Below, piece after piece: positions 35,156 to 44,245 of a DNA stretch of 64,000 nt. Origin of the DNA: an uncultured Prevotella sp. (GTDB lineage Bacteria; Bacteroidota; Bacteroidia; Bacteroidales; Bacteroidaceae); the NCBI GenBank assembly GCA_900770395.1, contig CAAGKM010000006.1, forward strand, positions 1 through 64,000. The letters are read 5' to 3'. The notes under the pieces were generated by a model, which did not search any database, was not told where the DNA came from, and was given only the letters and a program-made list of their open reading frames with translations. Numbering within the stretch: position 1 is the first letter of the stretch; every line of letters starts with the position of its first letter. The position numbers were made by a program, and so were the translations under genes.

Positions 35156-35713
35156 TTATTTGCCCATGAGGTGGTTGAAACGCATACCCTCCTTTAGGGC
35201 TTCAACCTTTTCGCTGCCCACGAGCTGTTCGGCAAGAGCATAAGCGTATGGGAATGTTGCTGCAGGTCCTTCGCCGGTGGTTATGTTGCCATCGATGGTA
35301 AACAGCTCGGCAGTGTATGTTGCTCCTGTCATGGTGTCCTCACAGCCAGGGTAGCATGTGGCACGCTTGCCATTGAGTATGCCAATCTTGCCAAGTACCA
35401 TTGGCGCGGCACATATGGCAGCCACCTTTCCGCCACGGTTGTATTGCTTTAGCATGGCATTGCATACTCCCTCATGGTCGCGCAGGTTGGTTGAGCCTGG
35501 CAGACCACCAGGCAGCATCAGCAGCTCTGCGTCGTTGAAGTTGGCTTCCTCGAAAAGCATGTCTGCCTGTATCTTCACTCCGTGGGCAGACTCCACCAGC
35601 TTTTCGCTAGTGATGCTCACGGTCTTTACCTCCACGCCGGCGCGGCGCAACACGTCTACAGGGATGAGGGCTTCCACCTCTTCAAATCCTGTTGCAAGAA
35701 ATTCGTAAACCAT
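35156..35713 (-). CDS. DJ-1/PfpI family protein
   Basis: 185 residues. EFLATGFEEVEALIPVDVLRRAGVEV and KVAAICAAPMVLGKIGIL show the DJ-1 fold with nucleophilic cysteine in AICAAP and the glutamate in GFEEVE. It resembles YajL/DJ-1 proteins thought to act as glyoxalases or repair/chaperone proteins; which is debated. Lies 12 bases after pdxJ and 9 before ispD in the same direction. Confidence 0.9.
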   Translation of the reverse strand: MVYEFLATGFEEVEALIPVDVLRRAGVEVKTVSITSEKLVESAHGVKIQADMLFEEANFNDAELLMLPGGLPGSTNLRDHEGVCNAMLKQYNRGGKVAAICAAPMVLGKIGILNGKRATCYPGCEDTMTGATYTAELFTIDGNITTGEGPAATFPYAYALAEQLVGSEKVEALKEGMRFNHLMGK

Positions 35714-35725
35714 ATTTTTCTCTAT

Positions 35726-36439
35726 TTATTTCAAACACATTAAATACTTCTCAATTGTATCCTTTAGTCCTATATACAGGGCATCGCAGATGATGGCGTG
35801 GCCTATGCTCACCTCATCGGTCCATGGAATCTGCTCATGATAGAAATGCAGGTTCTCAAGGCTTAGGTCATGTCCGGCATTTAGTCCGAGTCCTATCTCG
35901 CGTGCCTCTATGGCTGCTTCCACAAATGGACGGATGGCAGTGTCACGGTCTGTGGCGTAATTTGCGGCGTAAGGCTCAGTGTAGAGTTCCACACGGTCGG
36001 CTCCGCATTCTTTTGCATAACGCACCATCTCACGGTCAGGGTCTACAAAGATACTTGTTCTTATGCCATCGGCCTTGAAACGTGCTACGATGTCGGTGAG
36101 ATAGTTCTTGTTCTCCTTTGTGTTCCAGCCATGGTTGCTGGTTATCTGGTCGTTGCTGTCAGGTACGAGAGTCACCTGTGTCGGGTGAACCTCCAATACC
36201 AAATCTATGTAACGCTCAATAGGGTTGCCTTCGATGTTTAGCTCTGTGGTGATGTTTGGCCTTATGTCACGCACGTCCTGATAACGTATGTGGCGCTCAT
36301 CGGGACGTGGATGCACCGTTATTCCCTGTGCTCCGAACATCTCACAGTCGATAGCCGCTTGCTGCACGTTGGGATTGTTGGCTCCACGTGCGTTGCGTAT
36401 GGTGGCAATCTTGTTTATGTTTACACTCAGTTTTGTCAT
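35726..36439 (-). CDS. pdxJ: Pyridoxine 5'-phosphate synthase
   Basis: 237 residues from ATG 36439 (MTKLSVNINKIATIRNARGA); an upstream frame extension is unconserved. GAQGITVHPRPDERHI, TELNIEG and GLGLNAGHDLSLENL are PdxJ motifs. It condenses 1-deoxyxylulose 5-phosphate with aminoacetone phosphate to make pyridoxine phosphate. Sharing an operon with ispD is sensible because both use deoxyxylulose phosphate or its product. A -7 box is at 36548-36555. Confidence 0.94.
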   Translation of the reverse strand: MTKLSVNINKIATIRNARGANNPNVQQAAIDCEMFGAQGITVHPRPDERHIRYQDVRDIRPNITTELNIEGNPIERYIDLVLEVHPTQVTLVPDSNDQITSNHGWNTKENKNYLTDIVARFKADGIRTSIFVDPDREMVRYAKECGADRVELYTEPYAANYATDRDTAIRPFVEAAIEAREIGLGLNAGHDLSLENLHFYHEQIPWTDEVSIGHAIICDALYIGLKDTIEKYLMCLK

Positions 36440-36509
36440 TTCTTTGTTATTTTTTCGTAAAAACACCACTCACTTTCGTGCCGATGGTGCATGTTTCATA
36501 ATAATTTTG

Positions 36510-36517
36510 TACCTTTG
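36510..36517 (+). promoter_or_regulatory. -7 box (TACCTTTG) for nadK
   Basis: Plus-strand TACCTTTG, giving a leader of about 95 bases before ATG 36621. It faces the pdxJ promoter box at 36548-36555, so the two leaders overlap by some 20 bases. Confidence 0.5.
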
Positions 36518-36547
36518 CAACTGCAACAGCATGATGCAAACGCTGTG

Positions 36548-36555
36548 CAAAAGTA
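36548..36555 (-). promoter_or_regulatory. -7 box (TACTTTTG) for pdxJ operon
   Basis: Minus-strand TACTTTTG, about 100 bases before the pdxJ ATG. Confidence 0.45.
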
Positions 36556-36620
36556 CAACATTTTTGGTAAATGCCATTAAATAAATAGGTAAAAAGTATT
36601 AAAAACAAATAAAATTCTGT

Positions 36621-37508
36621 ATGTCGCAGCCTAAATTACGTTTTGCCATATTCGGCAATATCTATCAGCCCAAGAAGTCGGCGTCGATATGTGACATGTT
36701 GTCATGTCTGTCAAAATATGGCGCAGAGGTCAGCATTGACGGTGAGTTTTACCGCTTCCTTGTTGACACCCTTCATCTTGATATTAAGGTGGACAGGGTG
36801 TTTGAGGGAAATGACTTTGATGCCGACTTTGTAATCTCTATGGGCGGCGATGGTACGTTTTTGAAGTCAGCAGCGAGGGTAGGGGCTAAGAATATTCCTA
36901 TTGTGGGAGTAAATATCGGGCGGCTTGGTTTTCTTGCAGATGTCACTCCTTCAGAGATTGACTATTGTCTTAGTTCTATTTATGCAGGCGATTATAAGAT
37001 TTTCGACCGTGAGGTGATAGAGGTGTGTGTGGAGGATGGCAACAAGGCGTTTAGTCGCTATGCGCTTAATGACGTGGCTGTGCTCAAGCGCGACAATGCC
37101 TCGATGATAACAATCCATACATCAGTGAATGGAGACTATCTCATCACCTATCAGGCGGATGGTGTGATAATGAGCACTCCAACCGGTTCCACTGCTTATT
37201 CGCTTAGCAACGGCGGTCCTATTATCGTGCCTGGCACTAATGTTTTTGCGCTCACAGCGGTGGCTCCACACAGCTTGAATGTGCGGCCGATTGTGCTTTC
37301 CGACAAGGATGAGGTGATGCTTGAGGTGAAGAGTCGCAATCACAATTTCCTTTTGGCTGTCGATGGTAACAGTGAGAAGGTTAGTGACGGCAGTAAGGTT
37401 ATACTTCGCCGTGCTCCATACAACATACATGTGGCAAAGCGCTTCAGCGAAAACTATTTCAATACTCTTCGGAAGAAGATGATGTGGGGAGTTGACCAGA
37501 GGGAATAA
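36621..37508 (+). CDS. nadK: NAD kinase
   Basis: 295 residues. VISMGGDGTFLKSA holds the GGDG motif and the catalytic aspartate. GRLGFLADV, YALNDVAV and TPTGSTAYSLSNGGPII are the conserved NADK segments. It makes NADP from NAD and ATP or polyphosphate. Its last 50 bases overlap the 3' end of the convergent patatin gene. Confidence 0.95.
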   Translation: MSQPKLRFAIFGNIYQPKKSASICDMLSCLSKYGAEVSIDGEFYRFLVDTLHLDIKVDRVFEGNDFDADFVISMGGDGTFLKSAARVGAKNIPIVGVNIGRLGFLADVTPSEIDYCLSSIYAGDYKIFDREVIEVCVEDGNKAFSRYALNDVAVLKRDNASMITIHTSVNGDYLITYQADGVIMSTPTGSTAYSLSNGGPIIVPGTNVFALTAVAPHSLNVRPIVLSDKDEVMLEVKSRNHNFLLAVDGNSEKVSDGSKVILRRAPYNIHVAKRFSENYFNTLRKKMMWGVDQRE

Positions 37509-38364
37509 TATTCTTGTAGAAACGCTCGCCCAGCGTGAAGCCCTCCTCGTATAGCCGTTCCAGCTTGCGGGTGTTCTTTTCTATACGGTCCACCTCCAAG
37601 GGGCGTTCTGGACGTATGCACATCACTGTGCCTTCTTTCTCCAGCTGCTCCACATCCGCCAGCTGTTTGTTGTACTCTTCAAGCCTGCGGCTCAGCGCAA
37701 CCCTCAGTCTTGGATACTGTTGATATATGAACCGTGGCACCTTGCGGTCCTTGGATGTTTTGCGGTACCCCATGTTTCTGGTCATCACCACCACGCATTT
37801 TTTATACCCCGTCTCAAGTGCGTGCCTTACAGGAATGCTGTCCACAATTCCGCCGTCAAGCATAGGCTTGCCGTCAACAGTCACAATCTTGCTTACGTAG
37901 GGCAGTGAGCTGCTTGCCTGACAGATGCGCAGCAGGCGGTTGTTGTCGCCGCTATGCTCACTCAGATACTCGGCACGCCCTGTGATACAGTTGGTGGTCA
38001 CCATCTCAAACGTCATAGGATTGTTGTAATATGTGTCGTAGTCGTAGGGGATAATCTTGTTTGGAAACAGGTCGTAAAGCAGAAAAGAGTCAAAGATTGT
38101 TCCCTGTTTTATCAGATGGTCAATACCTATATATTTATATTTCGCAAGCATGTCGATGTTCGACACTCTTGCACGGCGTGCCTGACGGCTGGCATAGGAC
38201 AGACCGTTGCATGCGCCTGCCGACACAGACACGCAAAATGGAAACCACAACTTATGCTTCATAAATGCGTCAAGTACTCCGCTGGTGAACACACCGCGCA
38301 TGCCGCCGCCCTCAAGCACAAGGGCGCAATCGTTGCCCAGTAGATAATTTTCAGTTTTTTTCAT
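37459..38364 (-). CDS. Patatin-like phospholipase
   Basis: 301 residues. CALVLEGGGMRGVFTSGVLDAF gives the oxyanion motif GGGxRG; FCVSVSAGACNGLSYAS the nucleophile serine (GxSxG-like, with V at the first position); MLDGGIVDSIPV the DGG motif of the Ser-Asp dyad. It resembles the YjjU-type bacterial patatins that release fatty acids from lipids. It follows the M15 peptidase gene by 12 bases and probably shares its transcript. Confidence 0.9.
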   Translation of the reverse strand: MKKTENYLLGNDCALVLEGGGMRGVFTSGVLDAFMKHKLWFPFCVSVSAGACNGLSYASRQARRARVSNIDMLAKYKYIGIDHLIKQGTIFDSFLLYDLFPNKIIPYDYDTYYNNPMTFEMVTTNCITGRAEYLSEHSGDNNRLLRICQASSSLPYVSKIVTVDGKPMLDGGIVDSIPVRHALETGYKKCVVVMTRNMGYRKTSKDRKVPRFIYQQYPRLRVALSRRLEEYNKQLADVEQLEKEGTVMCIRPERPLEVDRIEKNTRKLERLYEEGFTLGERFYKNIIPSGQLPTSSSSEEY

Positions 38365-38376
38365 GTATTTTCTCCT

Positions 38377-39117
38377 CTATTCGCTTATCTCAAAATGCTG
38401 GTAGTCTTTCAGTGAACGCCAGTCGCCACCCCATTTAAATCCAGCTTGAGTGAACAATTTGTATGCAAGGTCGTTATGGTCTATCTTATAAGGTATGTTC
38501 CTACGGCTTATACGGTTGAATGCGTACTTTTTCCCTGCCTCTGGTTGTATGCGCCATGTGCCGTTGGCTCTCTTTTTAACGTATGGATTATAAAGCGTGT
38601 TGATGTCGACGGCAAGTCCGAGCCCGTGTTTTGATATTTTTTTTGTTGAGCCTGTTACGTAGCGGAAGTTGAACGCAGATGTGTTGTTGGCGCGCATTGC
38701 CTCTTCGTCGTTGCCGTTGTAGTTGTCTATCAGCACCATGCGCTCTATGCGGTAGCCTGCCTCATAGAGCTGGCGGAATATCCTGAGAGTTTTGCCGGCT
38801 ATTTTTGCGTTTACAACCATCTCGCCGCGCTGCGGCTTACCGTCGGCATTGCGGTGCAGTATTTTTAGATAGCGCAGGTCTTTGCGGTGCAGCGGACATT
38901 CTTTCTTCCATGATTTCAGCCACATGCGGCTGAATATGGCGTCGCTTATCATCTCTGCCTTAAACCATGTGTCCATTCCTGTGCTGCTCACCTCAGCCTC
39001 GTCCACAATGGTCTCGGCCACCCACTCCTTGGCAGTTCCAGCCATATTGCTCTCCGCTCTGGCTTGACTTGTGACGGCACTTATCACGGCGATGGCGCAT
39101 GCCAATATGATTTTCAT
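38377..39117 (-). CDS. M15-family D,D-/L,D-carboxypeptidase-like protein
   Basis: 246 residues from ATG 39117, which begins a signal peptide (MKIILACAIAVISAVTSQARA). SKHGLGLAVDINTLYNPY supplies two zinc ligands (H, D) and DYQHFEI the third region, as in VanY/M15 peptidases. Such enzymes trim peptidoglycan peptides in the periplasm. A -7 box lies at 39163-39170, and the gene probably heads a transcript with the patatin gene. Confidence 0.87.
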   Translation of the reverse strand: MKIILACAIAVISAVTSQARAESNMAGTAKEWVAETIVDEAEVSSTGMDTWFKAEMISDAIFSRMWLKSWKKECPLHRKDLRYLKILHRNADGKPQRGEMVVNAKIAGKTLRIFRQLYEAGYRIERMVLIDNYNGNDEEAMRANNTSAFNFRYVTGSTKKISKHGLGLAVDINTLYNPYVKKRANGTWRIQPEAGKKYAFNRISRRNIPYKIDHNDLAYKLFTQAGFKWGGDWRSLKDYQHFEISE

Positions 39118-39162
39118 TATATTTTTAATATTAAATATATTATATTTTCCTAAAATTTGATG

Positions 39163-39170
39163 CAAAGGTA
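39163..39170 (-). promoter_or_regulatory. -7 box (TACCTTTG) for M15 peptidase gene
   Basis: Minus-strand TACCTTTG, 46 bases before ATG 39117, divergent from the box at 39193-39200. Confidence 0.55.
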
Positions 39171-39192
39171 ATGAAATATTGAAAATTATATA

Positions 39193-39200
39193 TAACTTTG
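39193..39200 (+). promoter_or_regulatory. -7 box (TAACTTTG) for M24 peptidase gene
   Basis: Plus-strand TAACTTTGC, 36 bases before ATG 39237. Confidence 0.6.
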
Positions 39201-39236
39201 CAGGAAATTTTATAAAAAAACTAATTTTTTAAACTT

Positions 39237-40640
39237 ATGTTTAGTAAAGAGACATATATTGCCCGCCGTGCTGCCTTGAAAAGCAGGGTGAAGAGTGGCA
39301 TCATTCTGATGATGGGCAACAATGAGGCTCCGGTGAACTATCCCGGCAATACCTATTATCCATTCCGTCAGGACTCATCCTTTGTGTATTATTTCGGACA
39401 GCATCGCAGCGGACTCGTTGGAGTAATTGACATCGACAACGACTGCGAGATGCTTATCGGCGATGATATCGACATAGAGGACATCGTGTGGTTTGGCTCT
39501 GTTGATAGTGTGGCAGAGCTTGCCGCTCAGGTGGGTATAGCAAACACTGCGCCCATGAACCGCCTTGCAGAGCTATGCACAGTGGCAAAGGCAAAGGGAA
39601 GAAAAATTCATTTCCTGCCGCCTTACCGTCATGACACTATGATTCAGCTCATGGACCTTACAGGAATCCATCCGTCACGTCAGCGCGATGAGGCTTCAAT
39701 GGAGCTTATCATGGCTGTGATAAACATGCGTGCCGTGAAGGAGCCTCAGGAGATTGAGGCTATTGAGCGTGCCTGCGATGTGGGCTATGAGATGCATACC
39801 TTGGCTATGCGTCTGATAAAGGATGGAGTGAATGAGCGTTATATTGCCGGTCAGGTGAGTGGCATCGCCAACTCGCTTGCCAATCAGACGAGCTTCGCCA
39901 CCATCTTCAGTCAGCATGGTGAGATTATGCACGGAGTTCCAAGGAACGAACTGCTTCGCAACGGACGTCTTGCTCTTTGCGATGCAGGATGTGAGTTGGA
40001 CGACTATTGTTCTGACCATACCCGCACCACTCCTGTTAGCGGTAAGTTTGACAGTCGCCAGCTCGATATATATAATATTGTGGTTGATTGTCACGACTAT
40101 GCTCTGCAGGTGGCAAAGCCTGGAGTGAAGTGGTATGATGTTCACATGAACGTGTGCCGCCTGATGACCGAGCGCCTGAAAGAGCTCGGACTGATGAAGG
40201 GTGACACCGATGAGGCTGTACGTGCCGGAGCACATGCTCTGTTCCTTCCTCACGGACTTGGTCACATGATGGGAATGGACGTTCATGATATGGAGGGACT
40301 TGGTCAGCAGTATGTTGGTTTTGACGATGAGGTGCGGCCATCCACACAGTTTGGCACCAATTGTCTGCGTTGCGGACGTCGTCTGCAAGAAGGCTGGGTG
40401 ATGACTGATGAGCCGGGAATATACTTCATCCCCGACCTTATTGACGACTGGCGCAGCCGCGGACACAATGCCGACTTCATCAATTTCGACAAGGTGGAGA
40501 CATACAAGGATTTCGGTGGCATACGCATTGAGGACGACATCCTCATTACAGCTGATGGTTGCCGGTTCCTTGGCAGCAAGCGCATCCCCTACCACGCAAA
40601 GGACGTGGAGGAGTATGTTGCAAAAAACAGAATAAGTTAG
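39237..40640 (+). CDS. M24 Xaa-Pro aminopeptidase (aminopeptidase P)
   Basis: 467 residues. The N-terminal creatinase-like domain has VNYPGNTYYPFRQDSSFVYYFG. The pita-bread catalytic domain carries the five metal ligands: D in CDAGCELDDYCSDHTRT (two), H in PHGLGHMMGMDVHD, E in TDEPGIYFIPD and E in GGIRIEDDILI. It removes N-terminal residues before proline, probably in the cytoplasm as no signal peptide is present. A C1 peptidase follows 36 bases on, perhaps co-transcribed. Confidence 0.93.
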   Translation: MFSKETYIARRAALKSRVKSGIILMMGNNEAPVNYPGNTYYPFRQDSSFVYYFGQHRSGLVGVIDIDNDCEMLIGDDIDIEDIVWFGSVDSVAELAAQVGIANTAPMNRLAELCTVAKAKGRKIHFLPPYRHDTMIQLMDLTGIHPSRQRDEASMELIMAVINMRAVKEPQEIEAIERACDVGYEMHTLAMRLIKDGVNERYIAGQVSGIANSLANQTSFATIFSQHGEIMHGVPRNELLRNGRLALCDAGCELDDYCSDHTRTTPVSGKFDSRQLDIYNIVVDCHDYALQVAKPGVKWYDVHMNVCRLMTERLKELGLMKGDTDEAVRAGAHALFLPHGLGHMMGMDVHDMEGLGQQYVGFDDEVRPSTQFGTNCLRCGRRLQEGWVMTDEPGIYFIPDLIDDWRSRGHNADFINFDKVETYKDFGGIRIEDDILITADGCRFLGSKRIPYHAKDVEEYVAKNRIS

Positions 40641-40676
40641 CAGATAAACTATTACAAAAAAATAAAAGCAAAAACA

Positions 40677-41876
40677 ATGAAAAAAATTATGACTTTTGCG
40701 CTCATGGCTATGGTTGCCATTGGCGCTAACGCTGAGAAAAAAGACTCGGTGAACAGCAATAAGCCTGTGTTTACCGTAGTTAAGGAAAACAAGATTACCA
40801 GTATTAAGGACCAAAACCGCAGCGGTACGTGCTGGGCTTACTCTGGACTGGGATTCTTTGAGACTGAGATTCTCAAGAATACAGGCAAGACCGTAGACCT
40901 CTGCGAGTCGTTTGTTGCCAATAAGACTTATATGGATCGTGCCATTATGGCAGTGCGTATGCACGGTGATGTGTCATTCTCACAGGGTGGCAGCTGCACT
41001 GATGTGAAAGACGTGCTGAAGTATCAGGGCATCTGTCCTGAGGATGCAATGCCGTTCCCCGGCTCGCTCTATGGTGACTCGCTCAACAACTTCAACGAGT
41101 TCTTCTCGCTGCTTGAGCCATACGTGCAGGCTGTCGCCACAAGTAAGGCAAAGAAAATCAGCGGTCAGTGGAAGGTGGGATTGCAGGGTATCCTCGATGC
41201 TTATCTCGGCAAGTGTCCTGAGAAATTCAAGGTTGACGGTAAGGAGTACACTCCACAGTCATACATGAAGAGCCTCGGTCTGAACATGGACGACTATGTT
41301 TCGATAACAAGCTATACCCACCATCCTTTCTACTCATCTTTCGTGGTGGAGGTTCAGGACAACTGGCGCTGGGAGCCAAGCTATAATGTGCCAATGGACG
41401 AGATGATAGCCATCATTGACAATGCCGTGAAGCAGGGCTACTGTGTGCTTTGGGGCGGTGACGTGTCGGAAGAGGGATTTACCCGCAATGGCATCGCTCT
41501 TAACCTCGACGCTAAGGCTCTGCCTGGTCTCTCAGGCAGCGACATGGCACGCTGGTTGAAACTTGCTCCAGGCAAGAAGCGTGACATAATCGACTCACTT
41601 GGTGTAAATGCTCCAGAGGTTGTTCCTACACAGGAGATGCGCCAGCAGGCTTACGACAATTGGGAACTGACTGATGACCACGGTATGCTCATCTATGGTA
41701 TCGCTAAGGATCAGACAGGCCGCGAGTACTACATGGTAAAGAACTCATGGGGTGAGACAGGCGAGTATAAGGGCATTTGGTATATGTCGAAGAACTATAT
41801 CGCACGCAGCACAATGGACTATATGGTGAATAAGAACGCCATTCCAAAGGACATCCGCAAGAAGCTCGGAGTTTAA
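40677..41876 (+). CDS. C1-family (bleomycin hydrolase/PepC-like) peptidase
   Basis: 399 residues with signal peptide (MKKIMTFALMAMVAIGANA). The papain-fold triad is readable: QNRSGTCWAYSGLGFFE (Cys), DDHGMLIYGIA (His) and YYMVKNSWGETGEY (Asn). Cytosolic PepC lacks a signal, so this is the secreted Bacteroidetes form, probably a periplasmic aminopeptidase or oligopeptidase. A strong terminator follows at 41890. Confidence 0.9.
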   Translation: MKKIMTFALMAMVAIGANAEKKDSVNSNKPVFTVVKENKITSIKDQNRSGTCWAYSGLGFFETEILKNTGKTVDLCESFVANKTYMDRAIMAVRMHGDVSFSQGGSCTDVKDVLKYQGICPEDAMPFPGSLYGDSLNNFNEFFSLLEPYVQAVATSKAKKISGQWKVGLQGILDAYLGKCPEKFKVDGKEYTPQSYMKSLGLNMDDYVSITSYTHHPFYSSFVVEVQDNWRWEPSYNVPMDEMIAIIDNAVKQGYCVLWGGDVSEEGFTRNGIALNLDAKALPGLSGSDMARWLKLAPGKKRDIIDSLGVNAPEVVPTQEMRQQAYDNWELTDDHGMLIYGIAKDQTGREYYMVKNSWGETGEYKGIWYMSKNYIARSTMDYMVNKNAIPKDIRKKLGV

Positions 41877-41889
41877 TAACATTTATAAC

Positions 41890-41917
41890 AAAGGACCCGC
41901 CGTCAGGCGGGTCCTTT
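41890..41917. terminator. Bidirectional terminator
   Basis: AAAGGACCCGCC and GGCGGGTCCTTT pair perfectly around GTCA between the stops of two convergent genes (41876 and 41921). Confidence 0.9.
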
Positions 41918-41920
41918 GTG

Positions 41921-42949
41921 TTATTCACTTTTTATTATCATCGTTCGCAGCCAGTCCTTCATCACTCCTTTATACTGGTTTTGAGAGTCGCTAATCATCA
42001 CCACCACCTGACTGCCGTCGTTAAGCTTTGGTCCAAGACACATGCCCTCATAATTTGCAAAGTCCTTGGCAACTCCCGTGAAACGTGTCTTAAACTCTGC
42101 AAGCAGTTTCTTGTGAAGAGACACGGCATACGAGTCATCATCAGGGTCCACTACAAATATCTTGCATTTCACAAAAGCCCCAATTTTAAGTTTTGGTACA
42201 AAAGCCTCACGCTCAAGCACCAGCAACCGTCCGTCATCAAGTGCGCATAAAGCGCTAACGCCAATGGCATAAATATCGGCTTTTGATGATTTCACCGTTG
42301 GCATGTCCATCCGATACGGATATTGCGCCGTTAGCTTAAAGTCTTTGTCGAAGCAAAGCAGTCTCAGATGATTCTCCACCTTGTTGGATGGTGATGCCGA
42401 CGTGCCGTCTATAGGCAACGTACTCTCGCTCACTGTCCAGAACTTACCAGTCTGAGCGCAATATGTAAGTGCCTCATATCCGTAGTTGGGAGCTGAGTTT
42501 CTCAGACTGTCAGGCATATCAAATTCTCTTTCTGTGCGCTTGCCGTTTTCCAAACAATACTCCATAATCTTATTGTCAGCCTCGCCGCTGATGAATATCG
42601 TGGAGTCCTCAGCCACATATGTTATTCCCTCCATGTCACGGTTTGGGCGGTCGGCATTGCGGAACTCATTGCTGTAGGCATGCGATATCACTCCTGTGTC
42701 GGGATCGATGTTGATGTGGAAGATAAAGAAACCGTCGGCTCTTGCCTTGTCGCTCACCACAGCATACTCGTTGTCTCCGAGCCATGTTATGCCGCTGTAG
42801 TTGCCTGGAGGCACGGTCTCAGGAAAAGCCACCTGCTTTGTCAGTGTAGCCTGCAGGTCAGGCTTTATTGTCGGCTGTGCATTTCCTGCCGCAACAATCA
42901 CCGTGGACATTGCCACTGTGAGTAACCATTTACTTATTGTCATTTTCAA
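41921..42949 (-). CDS. Secreted esterase-like phytase-family protein
   Basis: 342 residues with signal peptide (MKMTISKWLLTVAMSTVIVAAGNA). YSGITWLGDNEYAVVSDKA, DMEGITYVAEDSTIFISGEAD and ANYEGMCLG follow the pattern of the esterase-like/phytase-like beta-propeller domain. Catalytic activity is not established for this group. Monocistronic, facing the C1 peptidase gene. Confidence 0.82.
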   Translation of the reverse strand: MKMTISKWLLTVAMSTVIVAAGNAQPTIKPDLQATLTKQVAFPETVPPGNYSGITWLGDNEYAVVSDKARADGFFIFHINIDPDTGVISHAYSNEFRNADRPNRDMEGITYVAEDSTIFISGEADNKIMEYCLENGKRTEREFDMPDSLRNSAPNYGYEALTYCAQTGKFWTVSESTLPIDGTSASPSNKVENHLRLLCFDKDFKLTAQYPYRMDMPTVKSSKADIYAIGVSALCALDDGRLLVLEREAFVPKLKIGAFVKCKIFVVDPDDDSYAVSLHKKLLAEFKTRFTGVAKDFANYEGMCLGPKLNDGSQVVVMISDSQNQYKGVMKDWLRTMIIKSE

Positions 42950-43025
42950 ACGTTTTATCTGTTGGTGTTATTGCTATATTCCGTTATCTTTTTGTTGAGA
43001 GTTACCATTGCTTTGTATAAGTCGC

Positions 43026-44177
43026 TTAGTCGGGACATGTCTCTTCATTTATAAATTTACAATATTCCACGATACTACGTTGAATAACACCTCCGACCCT
43101 CAATTGCTCTTTATATTGCATAATCATCATTGGGCTCATGCTACGGTTAAGCGCAAAACGCACCGTTTCCATGTCGTATTCCTTACACAATATAATCCCG
43201 ATGGTTGGATTCTCATTTGATCTGCGCTCTTCTTGGTCAAGGGCTTCCAGATAGAACTCCAACTGCCCTTGATAAGACGGGTGGAATTCAGTCGTTTTCA
43301 ATTCAAAAGCCACCATACATTGCAACAGTCTATGGTAGAAAAGTAAATCAACCTTATATGTTTTTCCACCAACCTTTATCGGATGCTCCTCATCAATAAA
43401 CAAGAAATCTTTTCCCATTTCAAGAATAAATTCCTTCATGTGCTGGACTATTCCCTTACGCAATCTTGTCTCCTTATATTTTTTAGGCAAACCGAGGAAA
43501 TCAAGATATGCTGTATCTTTGAAAAGTATTGGCGACTGTAAATAGGTACTATGGAGTTGTGCAGACTGTTTGTCTTTTGCTCCTAATATAGAAGACATCG
43601 TGTCCGTTTTGATTACTCGCTCCAATTGCTTAAACTCAAGATGCTCATGTTGCGAATACATAATATAAAACAGGCGTTCATTATCTGATTTACAACGGTT
43701 TAAAATAAGTTGATGATTACTCCAGCCGACAGAGAAAAGAATCTCTGGAATTTGTGCCAATTCGATTGGCACAAATTCAGTTTGCATTATTTGTGCCATT
43801 TTCACTGGCTTTAATTCTTGCTCCTTATCACTTGTCTTCCGTTCCAAATATTTTGTCAGTTGTGTTTCATGTATAAGTTGATTAAAAGACTCTGAGCTAT
43901 ACGCATCATAAAATTGCACCATTTTATATATAGTACGATAACTCCATCCTTTCAGTGTAGGATTTTGCGTGCGGATAAATTCAGAGAGTTGCCTTACAAT
44001 ATTCGCTCCCCACTCCGAAGCCTTCAGTTTTTGACTGATGTATGCCCCTACTTCCCATATCATCCGTAGCGATTCATCATCAACAGCCTTTGAAACACGT
44101 TGACGGTGAAAGTTGATGATACCCAACACTTGGTTGAAATCATTCCTTGTTTGTATATCTGTTGCTTTTTCTGTCAT
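43026..44177 (-). CDS. DUF1016/YhcG-type PDDEXK nuclease
   Basis: 383 residues. The N-terminal DUF1016 domain (VDDESLRMIWEVGAYISQKLK, WSYRTIYKMVQFYDAY) is followed by a C-terminal PD-(D/E)XK domain with KVDLLFYHRLLQCMVAFELKT. YhcG-type proteins are nuclease-like and common near restriction systems in defence islands. It belongs to an AT-rich block with gene fragments of other R-M systems. Start is the ATG at 44177 (MTEKATDIQTRNDFNQVLGI). Confidence 0.9.
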   Translation of the reverse strand: MTEKATDIQTRNDFNQVLGIINFHRQRVSKAVDDESLRMIWEVGAYISQKLKASEWGANIVRQLSEFIRTQNPTLKGWSYRTIYKMVQFYDAYSSESFNQLIHETQLTKYLERKTSDKEQELKPVKMAQIMQTEFVPIELAQIPEILFSVGWSNHQLILNRCKSDNERLFYIMYSQHEHLEFKQLERVIKTDTMSSILGAKDKQSAQLHSTYLQSPILFKDTAYLDFLGLPKKYKETRLRKGIVQHMKEFILEMGKDFLFIDEEHPIKVGGKTYKVDLLFYHRLLQCMVAFELKTTEFHPSYQGQLEFYLEALDQEERRSNENPTIGIILCKEYDMETVRFALNRSMSPMMIMQYKEQLRVGGVIQRSIVEYCKFINEETCPD

Positions 44178-44245
44178 AGTTATAATTTAGTATATCATTA
44201 TCTTTTTGTTGAAACCATAGAAATGTATTTATACCTCAATTTTAA

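Noticed and set aside
39696..40964. A 422-codon minus-strand frame opposite the M24 peptidase
   Set aside because: It is antisense to a conserved gene and shows no domain or signal.
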